DNA of 64,000 bases from NCBI RefSeq assembly GCF_963676685.1, contig NC_092344.1, positions 40,058,589 to 40,122,588 on the forward strand, in the 5' to 3' direction. Under the pieces are notes generated by a model that made no database searches, had not been told where the DNA came from, and was given only the letters and a program-made list of their open reading frames with translations. The translations under genes were made by a program, and so were the position numbers. Positions within the stretch are counted from its first letter, which is position 1; each line of letters begins with the position of its first letter. The DNA is from Mytilus edulis. Its lineage: Eukaryota > Mollusca > Bivalvia > Mytilida > Mytilidae. Positions 21,300 to 33,700 of the stretch are shown here, one piece after another.

Positions 21300-22680
21300 T
21301 ATCAAACGAAAGCCGCATTCCTCGTATCAAAAAATATATTGCAGAGAATCGTTTAAAATACTTTATGTTAATTATTGAAACGATTGCTCTGACCAAAAAA
21401 GGAGCTGCGAAGTGATGATGCAGTTATATTATATATCTACGACATAAAATATCTGAAGAGAAAGTAATATTAAGTAGGTCAATACTCTATTTCAAGCTTT
21501 AATCAAACTAATCTTCCAAATCAACAGTATAAAGCAACTTTTTATCAACGCAAAATATCTTTACGCACATCTACAGTGAAGACAGCTGAATAATTGTTTT
21601 AATGAATGCATCGTTTATTAAAAAGGAATTGCACTTTATAAAGACCAGAGTCTTTAGATTGAAAGAGATCATAGAACATTATCAATGTATCTGTAGATAA
21701 AATTAAAAGATTTTCAGGATCATATTTTCTTCTTTTTTTCGTCTTAAGAATTAAAGACTTCGTAGGAAATCTGCTCCAGCCAGTACAAGTCAGGTACGAA
21801 GTTAAAACCTATTGCATAATCAACATTGTATTAAAATATTTTCGTGCACAATCTGTTTAACATTTTATTTGTGCAGCACATACATTTGAAATCGAAGAAC
21901 TTTCGTTTGAAAAGATAATGTGGAAGTGCATTGTAAAGAGTTGGATGGTCGAAACTGTCACCCGTTTTCATAGGACTAATCAACAGCACGTAATTTGTTT
22001 ACAACATCCAAAGTAATTTTTTACACTCCACAACAGTTAAGTTCCTGTTTTATATGCTTTATTACAAAAGTTAACGGTACGTTAATAAAAAAAATAATAG
22101 AAGTTAATAAACTAGTTTAAAGCACTGACAGATAAGTTGTAAAACAATTGTTAACTAAAACATTGTAAAGAACATCAAATATTTCAAAGAAGCCTTAATC
22201 TGAGATATGGGTATGGTTTGACTGTTTACACAACTATTTACTTTTCTGCGGAGCGCACAGACCTGAATGTAGAAGAATTTAGAAGTTAGAGCTTTGCCCC
22301 TTGGAAATATCAAATATATTGGAGATTTTATTGCATTTGCTCTGAAACCTTCATTTCTCTTAAAATATTTATAAAAAGAAATTACACAAACATCTCAAGT
22401 TTTTGATATTTATTGCCCTTGGACAGAGAAAGTATGTGCAACGCGGGGTACATATGAACTCTGTTCTTTTTTCAATATTTGCCTTAGTGACTCGTTTGCT
22501 ATACCTTTCTCATAATAACTGTGTTTCCAATTGTAAATGAAGTCATGAAAAGCTAAAGAAATAGTGCAGACTTGTCTTGCTGAAATAATTGAGCTTTTAG
22601 ATAAAAAATAAAATAGTTCATACCTATAGATGATAAAGGTGGATTATAAGTTGCAATAAAATTCAGATACATGTAGTCCT
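21300..22680. other. 5' flank of the C1q gene; nothing else recognised
   Basis: The proximal 150 bp resemble the flank of the dead exon copy at 13025-13180. Beyond that I see no gene or repeat. Confidence 0.45.
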
Positions 22681-22685
22681 TCACG

Positions 22686-23170
22686 AGGAGGAGATAAACT
22701 AGAGGCTACATGAAGCCTGTGTCGCTCCCTGATATATTTGTTTACAATTGATGCATAAAATATTGCAACCATTATACTTTGCTTTAGTTACATAGTTCTA
22801 AGCAAAAACCTGCATTTTACCCCTATGTTCTATTTTTAGCCATGTCAGTCATCTTGGTTGGCAGGAGGGGTCATCGGACACATTTTTAAATCTAAATACC
22901 CTAATGATGATTCCGGCCAAGTTTGGTTAAATTTGTCCTAGCAGTTTCAGAGGAGAAGATTTTTGTAAAAGAATACAAAAAGTTTACAAACAAATGTTAA
23001 AAATTGACTTAAAAGGGCAATAACTCCTTAAGGGCTCAATTGACAATTTTGGTTCTTATAGTTATTTGTAGATCTTATTTTGCTGAACATTATTGCTGTT
23101 AAAGTTTAACTTTATCTATAATGATTATTATGGTTTACAATTATCATTGGAGTATCAAGAACAAATGTGT
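22686..23170 (+). repeat. Mussel interspersed repeat (AAGCCTGTGTCGCTC module)
   Basis: Contains AGAGGCTACATGAAGCCTGT, the block TCTTGGTTGGCAGGAGGGGT, and AAAGGGCAATAACTCCTTAA. I recognise these as parts of an abundant Mytilus repeat. A related end (GGACGCCAAGTGAT, GGGCCCGGTGAGCTA) is at about 62575-62635. No coding frame. Confidence 0.5.
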
Positions 23171-24060
23171 TCGCTGACCCAACACCCAACGAACATGGCC
23201 GACGTAGCTAACAATAGAATATAGGGTAAAATGAAAGTTTTAAAATCCACTCCAGATAGAGAAAGTTTGACAGGGACAGAGATGTTCGAAACGAGTTTTA
23301 CAAATTTCTTTTCCTTTTTTGTCTAGTTTTTCGAAAACTGATCATCACCAAGATGACAATTTTTTTTAATATTTTATTCGTTTTTACATATTTTCTTGAA
23401 AACTATAAAAGATAGATAGAAACTTCAAAAGCCACAAATATCAATAAAAAATTTATATCGTCTGTTGACACATTGAAGAAGTTATCACCATCACATTATT
23501 ATTTTTCCTTTTTTTATCCCGTTTTTTCGCCCATTGGCTTGAACACTGTAATAAAACTGATAAAAAAGAGAAGTCAGCTAACATGTAGATGAATTTATCA
23601 ATATGTGTCTTCTTAAAGGAGTTATTACCATTATATGACGATTTCAACCTAATTTTGTGTTTTGCCAAACACTATAGAAGATAAACAAGTACTATAAACA
23701 GATAAAATGATTATCAATACAGGTGCTACAAAATGAGAGATTTTAGTAGCGAATAATATTCCAGTCTAATATACTGGAGAGTGTCCATTGATGAAGACAC
23801 AAATACACCTAGGTGAGCAACACACGATCTTTACCCTCCTAGTTTTGTTTCCCACATCACTTTAGGTGCAGGATAAACCCTAATACTAATTTGACTTGCA
23901 ATTCATTATTTTATGTGTATCACGCTACATCTCCTTTCAAACACACAGCGTCAGGGTCAAAACAAACAAATAAACTATATAACGGACAAAGAATCTATTA
24001 AAGAGATATTAATGCTCGCAAATTTCCGAAAAAATAAATAAAACTAGTATCTCTAAAAGT
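23171..24060. other. Nothing recognised
   Basis: AT-rich non-coding sequence between two repeats. The 71-codon minus-strand frame at 23453-23668 shows no recognisable motif. Confidence 0.4.
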
Positions 24061-24089
24061 CTTTCCTGTAAAAGTGATGTTTTCGTTAT

Positions 24090-24540
24090 ATACTTTGTAC
24101 GACCTTTCGTTTGATATACGACAAGAATACCTTCTGAAACTTTTCGCTTTTTACACTTAATGACCTCATCCGCCTACATTTTTGAGATCGGAAGTATGAT
24201 ATATGTAACACAGGGTAGATAAGCTCTCATTTGATATGCGACAACGCCATGTTCTAGAAAGTTTGATTTTTGCACTTTATAACCCTATCGAACTAATTTT
24301 TGGTGGTCGGGAATTTGATATTTCAAATGTACACATCATGACCTTTCATGTGATATACAACAATCCTATCGTAAAAGAAATTTTATTTTTTGCACTCAAT
24401 GACCACATCCAACCAATTTTTGGGGGACGTCAATTTGAAATTTGAAATGTACGCTTTATGTTATTTCAATTGATATGCGACAACCTTACCATCTGAGAAA
24501 TTTGAATTTTTGCACTAAATGACCCCACCCTTCCCCCCTG
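24090..24540 (+). repeat. Tandem array of a ~120-bp unit, four diverged copies
   Basis: The block CCTTTC(G/A)TTTGATAT(A/G)CGACAA recurs with GATAT at 24113, 24233, 24352 and 24472, a spacing of 119-120 bp. Each unit also holds TTTTTGCACT(T/C)AATGACC and CCAATTTTTGGGGG(A/T)CG. Copies are clearly diverged, so the array is old. Confidence 0.8.
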
Positions 24541-24559
24541 GGATGAAAAAGAGGTTTAA

Positions 24560-25480
24560 AATTTCATTTTTAAGTAGAGTTTATTGAGACCTTCAATTAA
24601 ATATATCAGATGACCCCATTTGACAAAGTATCAAAAATGATGCAATATCAACTATATAAATAGACGTTATGAAATTTACAAAGTCAATGACATATAACAA
24701 TGTTAACCTCTTCAATTTCTTAAACATTTTAAGTGGTAAGCTGTTGTTGATTCAGAAATACATGACCGCCGCTCGCAAAATTTCAAACTGCATTATCTCT
24801 AAAACGACAATAGATATCTCAAATCTTTAAAATGATAAATGATCTACAGTTGAAGGACAACATTATAGATAAAGAATCGGGACAATTTCAAAGTTCACCA
24901 AGGTCACAATTAATCATCAAATATATGATGCAATACCAAACTTGAGAACCGGTAGTCGTAGAGACATAGGACTATCACCATTCAACTCATGACCACTTGA
25001 CCTTTCAAATATCACAAGGTCAAGGTCATAGTATACTATGAAGGTCAAGGTGAAATTTCATTATGACCTGACATTGACCTCAAATTGAAGGTCTTGAATT
25101 ACTGATCATCTTTGCAGTTTATAGTAGGTTGCTATCTGTTACCTTTAAAAAGATATACCTAGAATACTATACTTTTAAGAATCATCCCGTTGTAACTTTT
25201 GAACAGACGGTCGGACATTTTTGGGCTTAATATCTAAAATATAGAGCTCGTCGAGAGGAACATTTTATGCTCTGTATGTATGCAGCAAAGTCTTATCGTT
25301 TTCCTAATATGTAAGCTTGAAATTGCAGCGTTATTTTATTTTGCACTCTGTGACCTTTGACCTTAGGTGCATATTAAAGGTCACATGAATTAACTTTTAC
25401 CAGAGTTTTTAGTCATTAAATAATACTTTGTTGTAATTATTCAAAATGCACTTTGTTTTTTGACAGAGAACCCTAAATTG
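24560..25480. repeat. Repeat-derived segment rich in AGGTCA-type half-sites
   Basis: Non-coding. Clustered AAGGTCA/TGACCTT hexamers occur between about 24895 and 25110, including CACAAGGTCAAGGTCATAG. A direct pair TGACCTTTGACCT lies near 25350. These match the consensus half-site of nuclear receptors (the last as a DR1). Whether any protein binds here is unknown. The segment looks like part of a dispersed element. Confidence 0.4.
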
Positions 25481-25504
25481 CTAAATAGTTATAGATTTGT
25501 CAAT

Positions 25505-25815
25505 ATAAATAAAGGCAACAGTAGTATACCGCTGTCCAAAGATCATCAATCGTTTGAGAGAAAACAAATCCGTGTTACAAACTTAAACTGAGGTAAACAC
25601 ATGATGTCATCATCTTTAAGAGGAAAACAACGAAACAATAAAAACACTGACGTGCAAAAAAACCAAAACAACAATGCAACACATACAGAAACGAACTTTA
25701 AGATAACAACGGCCATTTTCCTGTTTTGGTACAGGACATTGTAAAAAAACATGGTGGGTTGACTTGGTACAGGACATTTAAAAAATGATAGTGGGTTGAA
25801 GTTTGTTTTCAACCG
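25505..25815 (-). repeat. Mussel interspersed repeat (GGCAACAGTAGTATACCGCT module)
   Basis: Starts AAAGGCAACAGTAGTATACC and continues through AACAAACTTAAACTGAGG-like and ACATACAGAAACGAACTTTA blocks. A second long copy is at 50939-51370. Reverse-oriented pieces are at about 9125-9256 and 32745-32860. The frame at 25546-25812 is incidental. Confidence 0.6.
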
Positions 25816-26747
25816 ACCTCATTGTCAATTTCTAGATGAACCTCTGAATATGCGAAGGCATTTTTGTCTATTGGAGTACTTCCGTATCATTTAACAGCTA
25901 ACTATTTAAGTAAAAATATTTTTCAAATAGACACAATAGAATATAAAGAAAGAAAAATACAGGAAATCATTAAACACAATTTTAATAAACGAATGCAAAT
26001 TTTACAGCACAGATCTGAAGTAATACTGACATAATATTGCAGATCTGAAATATTTTAATAGATTATATATAATAAAAACCTATACCCAACTCTAATGGAA
26101 CTATGGAGTCATACAAAAACTACGAAAGGATTACTAAAAAAATCAAAGAAGACGAGATTCACATAATTGCACATGTTGCGCTTTCATAGTTAAAATATTG
26201 CGGATAGATAATACTTATAATTAATCCGTATGATCTGGACTTCATACATTACTGCGTTGATTTTCCAAATCGAAGTTCCATGCAGAACGTGTGAGATTCC
26301 AGAAAAGGTTAAAATATTTCTCATAATTCATAGTGTTGTGGCAACTATTGAAATTAATTTAATTATAATAAGCATGCTATTGAATTAATCACGTACACTA
26401 GTTTCCCATTTGTCTTACATCCGATTGCATTGAGTGTGAAGTTACTGGTAATATATTTGGTAAGCTTGCAGTCATTATTAGAAAGGTATATATATACTAA
26501 CCTCCTTTCGAAGAATCTTAGTCCTATAGACAGATAGATTTATTATCTGTCGAACTAGTCTACTTTTAAAGGAGAGGAGTTTACCTACCCTACTAATGAC
26601 TTCACGGTTCAGCGAGCAAGCAAGCCAACCAAATATATTACCTTTAACTTCACACTGAATGCGATCGGCTGTAAAATGAATTGCATACATGCTGAGGTAA
26701 AGTATATGTTAAAACTTATTAAATACATAAATGTAAAATGAATATTT
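25816..26747. other. Region 3' of receptor gene A
   Basis: Contains the 3' untranslated region of gene A on the minus strand. An AATAAA hexamer (minus strand, at about 26539-26544) lies about 200 nt after the stop codon and is a plausible polyadenylation signal. No other feature seen. Confidence 0.4.
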
Positions 26748-27760
26748 TTACATTTGGAAGTTTATTGCTAACATTGGATCAATCTCGGAAGGTGTAGATG
26801 GCAAGTGATCTTTATTTACTAACATTATTTGGTCAATTAAGCTTTCATCATCGGCCAAGGTGTCTTCTTTGCGCAGATCATCATCCGAAGATGAATTCAT
26901 ACGTGATGGTCCATAGCCAGTATCTCCTGAATTAGTTCTAAATGGTTCATGATATTTTGGTTTTCTCTCAGATATCTCTGGCGAAGGAGGAATAACTGAT
27001 CCTAAAAGCGGAATAGTTTCATATTGATGAATATTTGTTAAATTAGTTGTATACATCGTGTTATCAGGAAAAGGTTGATGAGGAAAACGCGGATGATGAA
27101 TCGGACATCTTTGTTCAATAGGTTTATGTATTTCGCATGAGTCTTGTTCATAACTTTCTGATATACGATCGAATGTTTTTGGAGAAGTTGTAGAATCCAT
27201 AACACCAAAACGATCTATTGAATTTTGAAAAGGATTACCAACGGTATCAGCTGATGTTGGATTTTGCGTTTGGAATATTAGTTGAATCCGTTTTACTTCT
27301 ACCTCTAATTCAGATCTTATTCCACATAGAACACTTTTATCAAAGTTTTTACAGTTTATATTCATAAATTTTATCATTTTGTTGTAATCTTCTGTAAGAC
27401 GGATTGTTTTGAACTTTTGCAAAAATGACCATCTAACACGCTTTGCACCTTTGATGTATGGAAAGTAAACAAGTAAGATATTTTTCATATTTCTTTTCGA
27501 AATCGATTCTATAACTTCTTTATATTTTTTATCCTCTGACGTCTTCATTTTGAACGAATCGTGTTCAACAGGAAGTAATATAAGAACAGTTGAATTATCA
27601 TGACCATATTTCAAATTGTTGCGGCGAAAAATGCAATCATTCTCAATCCGAAGTTTAGAAAAGGTTCTTTCCAGCTGCATCGATAAATCGGTATCAGCAC
27701 CAGTGGTGTTAGATAAAATAACATAACTGTGTTGTTCAATGTGTTCGATATTATTATTAT
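26748..27760 (-). CDS. Gene A exon 10 (SEFIR-like domain, tail, stop)
   Basis: 1013 nt after acceptor TTTCCAG, in phase with exon 9, ending TAA at 26748-26750. Holds the whole cytoplasmic signalling region, roughly 140 residues of SEFIR-like sequence and a tail of about 190 residues rich in Pro, Ser and Asp (PPSPEISERKP, SGDTGYGPSRMNSSSDDD). Compared with usual SEFIR domains the stretch between the first two strands looks shortened. Confidence 0.8.
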
Positions 27761-30700
27761 CTGGAAATATCCAAAGTATATTTTATAATTTAGCATAATA
27801 TTATAAGAAAAATACATAAAAATAAAATCAAGAAAAAGGAAAACACATGATAAATAATATTCAATTAGTATACAACATAACACATTGCTGCAATGTTTAT
27901 ATCTTAACGTGTCGGTAAAGAGTGTATCTTGGTTTTCATTTTTGGAAGACGGGCTCCAGTTTGATTTGTTTTGATTAAATAAAACGTATACTATCGATTT
28001 TCATATAGCAAAGACCTACAAGTCAGTCAGGTTCGTTAAAAACCACACAGCTAGTTATATAACAAAGATTATACATTTAAACCAGTATGTCAAATCCGTA
28101 TTAATCAGAGGTGTAAAATAAGATATTTGTTGAAACACTTTAACTTATCCTTGGAAAAGTAAGTACAATTTGCGCTTATTAGCTTAAACTGATTAGTCAA
28201 AACAGGTTTAGTAGTTTTCATTTGTTGATTAATATTGCTCTTTATGATAATGATTGAACTGGATCGGATAGAAACCGACCTTATGCAACTACACGTATAC
28301 ATGTACATATATGACTTATCATAAATACCAGGATTAAATTTTGTATTAACGCCAGACGCGCGTTTCGTCTACAAAAGACTCATCAGTGACACTCGAATCA
28401 CAAAAAAGTTAAAAATGCCAAATAAAGTACGAAGTGGAAAAGGATTGAGGACCATTATTCTTAAACGTTTTGCCAAATATAGCTAAGGCAATCTATTCCT
28501 GAGGTAGAAAAGCCTTAATATTTCAAAATTTCAAACGTTTTGTAAACAGTTAATTTATAAATATGACCATATCAATGATAATTCATTTCAGCACATACAT
28601 GCTGACTACTGGGCTGGGAATACCCTCGGGGAATTAAAACACCACCAGAAGTGGCATCGACCCAGTGGTTGTAAATATACTCATCATTGATACCGGGATT
28701 AAATTTTGTATTTATGCCAGACGCGCGTTTCGTCCACAAAAGACTCATCAGTGACGCTCGAATTCAAAACAGTTGAAAAGGCCAAATAAAGTACGAAGTT
28801 GAAGAGAATTAAAGACTAAAATTCCTAAAAATTTGCAAAATACAGCTATTGTACAGATAATCTATTCCTGAGGTATATATAAGACTTTGATTGAATTTGG
28901 AAAATTCATATACCAGATAAAACATGAATTTGAATTATGCGGTATTTTTTGTATCACAACTAAATTTCAAATAGTAACATACTTTTCACAGATATCTTTT
29001 TTCAACACGAAAAAGGACAACAGATGTATTAATATTCATTTGCATAAGGTCGATTTCTAGCCGATGCACCTTATATATCACAAGTATACGAAAGAGTTTA
29101 TAATTTATTTTGTGGTACTTGTATATAATAAAGAAGCTAGTGTCTGCTCGCGTAAAGTAGTGATGTATCTGTATAAAGAGCACGTTAACATACACTTTAA
29201 ATATGACATACACGGGATATCTTATTGAAATTAAGTTCTATTCTATCGAAACATGAAAAAACATTTGACGATGATAGCTAGATTGGTATATTTAAATACT
29301 CACTTGATATGTTTTTTCGTCTTCTTTTCTTTAACCAAGCTAAAGTTATTAATAAAATTACTGCTATGCAAGTACCGGAAACAGTTGCAAATATGGTATG
29401 TATCATTGTTTTTTCATTTATGCTATTTAAATCTTTGTTTGCTTCTGAAAAGAAAATATACATCTTCGATAAAGAGTTGATCAAATAATCATACACAAAA
29501 CGAGACGTGGGTCATGCGTCTGTAAGACTAACGGCACCATCAATAAAGAAATAGGAAACGGTCAACATACAGTTATAAAGTAGTTTATATGATCAGTGCT
29601 TGTGAGGATCAAACAAAGGACAAAACATAACCGAAAAGCACAACCAATCTTACAGTGCATAGGAGAAGGAAAAAAATGAAAAGTTCCACCATTAGATCTT
29701 TTGATTCTTAAAGTAAAATACATCTATTAGATAGCATCTTTTAAATTTTCACCAGACATTAGTTAGTACCCGTTCATCCGCTATCAGTATTATTGAAGTC
29801 AAATATCTATACAGTCGATTAAGGCGTTTGAATTATCTCGCATTTAAAGTAACTATACACAGCAAGGATTGTGAATTCGGATTTAAGCTCCTGTGGATTT
29901 TAAAAATGTGAAAGTTATAGTGCTAAAAAAAAAGACAGCTGACAGCTACTTAAGCCTTCAAAATGGGTTTATATAAAGTGCTTATTGACAATCCGTTTTT
30001 TCATATCATGATCGGCAAATAGATTAAGAAACTAATGAAATGTTTACGAACACATTTATATTTTCACGAAATCTGTTTGACGCAATTTAACGAAAATATG
30101 AAATGCAAAATGTAAAATCACATAAATACTGAGCTCTTGGGAAAATTCAAAACGGAAACCAAATGGCAAAATCAAAAGCTCAATACAGGATTGTTATTTG
30201 ATTTGTTTTTATAAATACATGTAACGATTAAACTTTTTCTTTGGCAAAAACTTAACAGTTTATTGCTACCATCGATGTTTGTTTTTTTTTCTTTTTCTTC
30301 GAGGGTATAAAAATGAAAAACCGACGAAAAGACAAACAATTTTCTACAATACACTACATATGCGAGTAAAGAGAAAAAAATAAGGTCCGAGTGACAACAC
30401 CCAAACCAAAAACTGAGTCTCAGTAAATTGTTTATCAACTATTTGTTGTAATGTTTATTTTTAATATTAAACACAAAAAATAATAAAAAATGAGTTACAA
30501 ATCGTATAAAATGTATTAACATTTTACTTTGCTAACCTGTATCATTTACGTATAGGGCATTACTCATAACGTTACTACTCTGTAAAAATTCATTTTGTAG
30601 CGTCAAACTGTGTTTTAAATTCTCACTACTGAAATCTATACGATACGTACCTATAACAATTTCGTGAAAACTTTTGTACTCGATACATGAATAGTCCTCT

Positions 30701-33700
30701 CTACAACACTTAACCTTAAAAAAAGACATTTTAGTTTAGATTTAATCATTCATTAAACTGTTTGAAAAGAAAAGAACTTCAGGATATAGGACTCAAATGC
30801 ACAGGCTAGAGACTGAGGCAGATATCATAGATATCATATATAACAGGGTAGAGTGTCAGTAAAGAAAATGGATTCAGTGACGCCCAAAACGATTGTCGAC
30901 AATATTGTGTAAGGGGATTGAAACAATCGTATTTTTAAGCCTAAGAATCTCATTATAAAACGTTAGTAGATATTCAGTGACAAACTATTTCAGAATGTAC
31001 CCAAATAAATTTAAAAAAAAAGAGAAACAAATTCAACACCGACATTCCTATTTTCACCATTGGTCATGTTTAGGCCCGTATTACATCTTTTATCTCTTGC
31101 AAATAATGAGTATAATAAAACATAATTTTTAAATGCAGACAAAAAGTAAAATCACAAAAATATTGAACTTCGAGGAAAATTAATAACGGAAAGTCCCTTA
31201 TCAAATGGCAAAATTAAAAGCTCAAACATATGAAACGAATGGATAACAAGATAACTTTCAAAAATCCGTTTTCGCTCAACCCCTTGTATCTTTTGGAACG
31301 GAAAGAGACAATTCCAATCCTTGACCATATACATAAAATTTGATAAAGATAACCAACAAACACACACAACAAAAATCAGCTATGAGAAAAAGGCCAAGTT
31401 TAAGTCGTTTAAGATAGGAAAACGTTTGTTTTGCAAACAGATTTGACCACAAATTTCAAATACCAACAACTTGTTAAATTGGCAGTTTTCATTGTTATTG
31501 TTTGCTATAGCAGATCAGCTAGGATAAAAACTTTTTCCATAGTAGTCATCGTGTCAACAGAATGACTACAATAAATGCAACAACTTGAGCAGCGTACATT
31601 TAGCTGTATTTTTTCTTTATAAAGTGATGCAATTGACTATCACAGAAAGAAAGAAGAATTAATGGAGAAGAAAAAAGTGTACAAGTGATAGAATTATTGT
31701 ATACATCTTAGAAGAAATTAACAAAAAGTACCACAAGAAAAAACAAAAGAACGATTTATATTATTTATTGTTATTGTATAGTATCTTCGACAATGACAAC
31801 AAATTTATAAAATAAAACTTAATAAATTTTATGAACCAAAATGAATAGAATAAACACTCATAAGGTACATGGGTTAATATTTGTACGCTAGTTTTGTGTA
31901 TCGTCTACACAAAACTCATAAGTGGCGCACGAATCAAAACAGTTGATAAATAAAAGATTTATAGCATCGGAGTTCAAGTGTTCTTAATTCTACCGAGCGT
32001 GACTGTGAATTTTTGCATCCGCAAAACTAAACGGACGCCTTCATTTCAATCATAATATAATTATAAATGGCGACTTAAGCATAAACATATCGTTGATACT
32101 TTATACTAGCGTCGATTTTAATGTTGCCTTAAACGCAGTGAATCTCAAAATAGTACCAATTAGTGAGAGTTATATTCGGCCTACGTTGTCATTGATCTAT
32201 TTGAGTAGAGTCATGGTGAATGCTTTTCAAAAATTTTCTTATATTTTTTTTTTAAATATTCAGCATGCGATTTGAAGTGGTTAATTTATCAGTTTAAAGG
32301 TGAACTAATTCTTACCTCAATTTCATAATGTCCAGGTGGAACATTTCTGAAGGTATGGCTTTGCGAGGAAGTTTTCTGAAAGGAAAAGAAATGTATTGTA
32401 ATTGTAACTTTACATATAATTAAAAAAAAGTGGTATTTATATGAACTGTTAGGCGGTATCCTTATAAAAGGGAGGTATGTATTAAATTAATAGTAAAAGC
32501 GTCATTCATTGATTTAAATTGCCCCAACCGGAATAACTTCTCATTGCACAATAAATAATACTACTACTATAACAGCCGGGGGACGGGGCATCACTAATGT
32601 GAACGAAGTCTTTAAGTAAAAAGGGAATTAAAAGGACATGGTTAGAATAGATGATCATAGTATAGTGTTCGGTTTTGTCAGGTTTTGTAAGTGATGCGCG
32701 TTTATATTTTGTTTCTGGTGTCTATGTCTGTTCTTTCGCTGTTTTCCATTAATAGTTCATGTTCTCCCGTCGATTTAAGTATGTTACCCGGATTTGCTTT
32801 AGCTTAATCGAATAATAACTGTTAAACAGTGATATACTACTGTTGCCTTAATCTATTGACTTCCCTTTATGAATTTATTTTGGAGTTCAGTATTTTTGTT
32901 AACACATTTTTCATTATTACATTACCTCGTAATCTCGGCCTGTATATTTCACGTAATATGAACTGTAAGTATTCCTGTGTTCGAAAACAACATGTATATC
33001 ATTAGATAAAGGATAAAAAGTTGTCGCTATTGTTGCATTCCACTTCTCGAAATCCGGATTACGAGCTTTTGCAGATACTGTATTCCAATCATTATAGCGA
33101 ACTAAAAAATAATAATTATAACTATAAAAACATTTTATTGTATAATAAAATTTTAGCCAGATTAAAAACATATGCGTGAAGCAAACACACCATGATTGTA
33201 TACAAGTTATGATTTTATAGATCTTAATAATGTTGAATATTTCTGTGACTTGTTTTGCCCATTCTACATGTAAATGCACCAGTATTTTGATATTGATGAA
33301 GATTTTTTATTATTACTTATATTAGAAGATACAACATGGACATTTGAAACAACATATTACCACATCACAATTTGATCTACATGTGCAAAGTTGGGAATCT
33401 ACAATGGTTGTATGATTTTTAAAACGTGCCTTCGTTTGATAGTGAAGGTTTGCTAACTTTGCTTTAGTTCGTTCACAATTTGTCAAACTGAAACGCATGT
33501 TTGGCTGATTATTGGCTGCTGAACGTCTGGTGATGTATAATACATATTATTCAGGACAGTTAAATGTTGGTGAGATAGATTATTAAATTGAGAATAGAAC
33601 CTGTTTTATTTTTTCAGAATTTCATATTATTTTTGAGTTTGATCCATATTTTATTTTTTGTTTTTTGTATTTACATCTTGTACTGAATTTCTATATTTTT

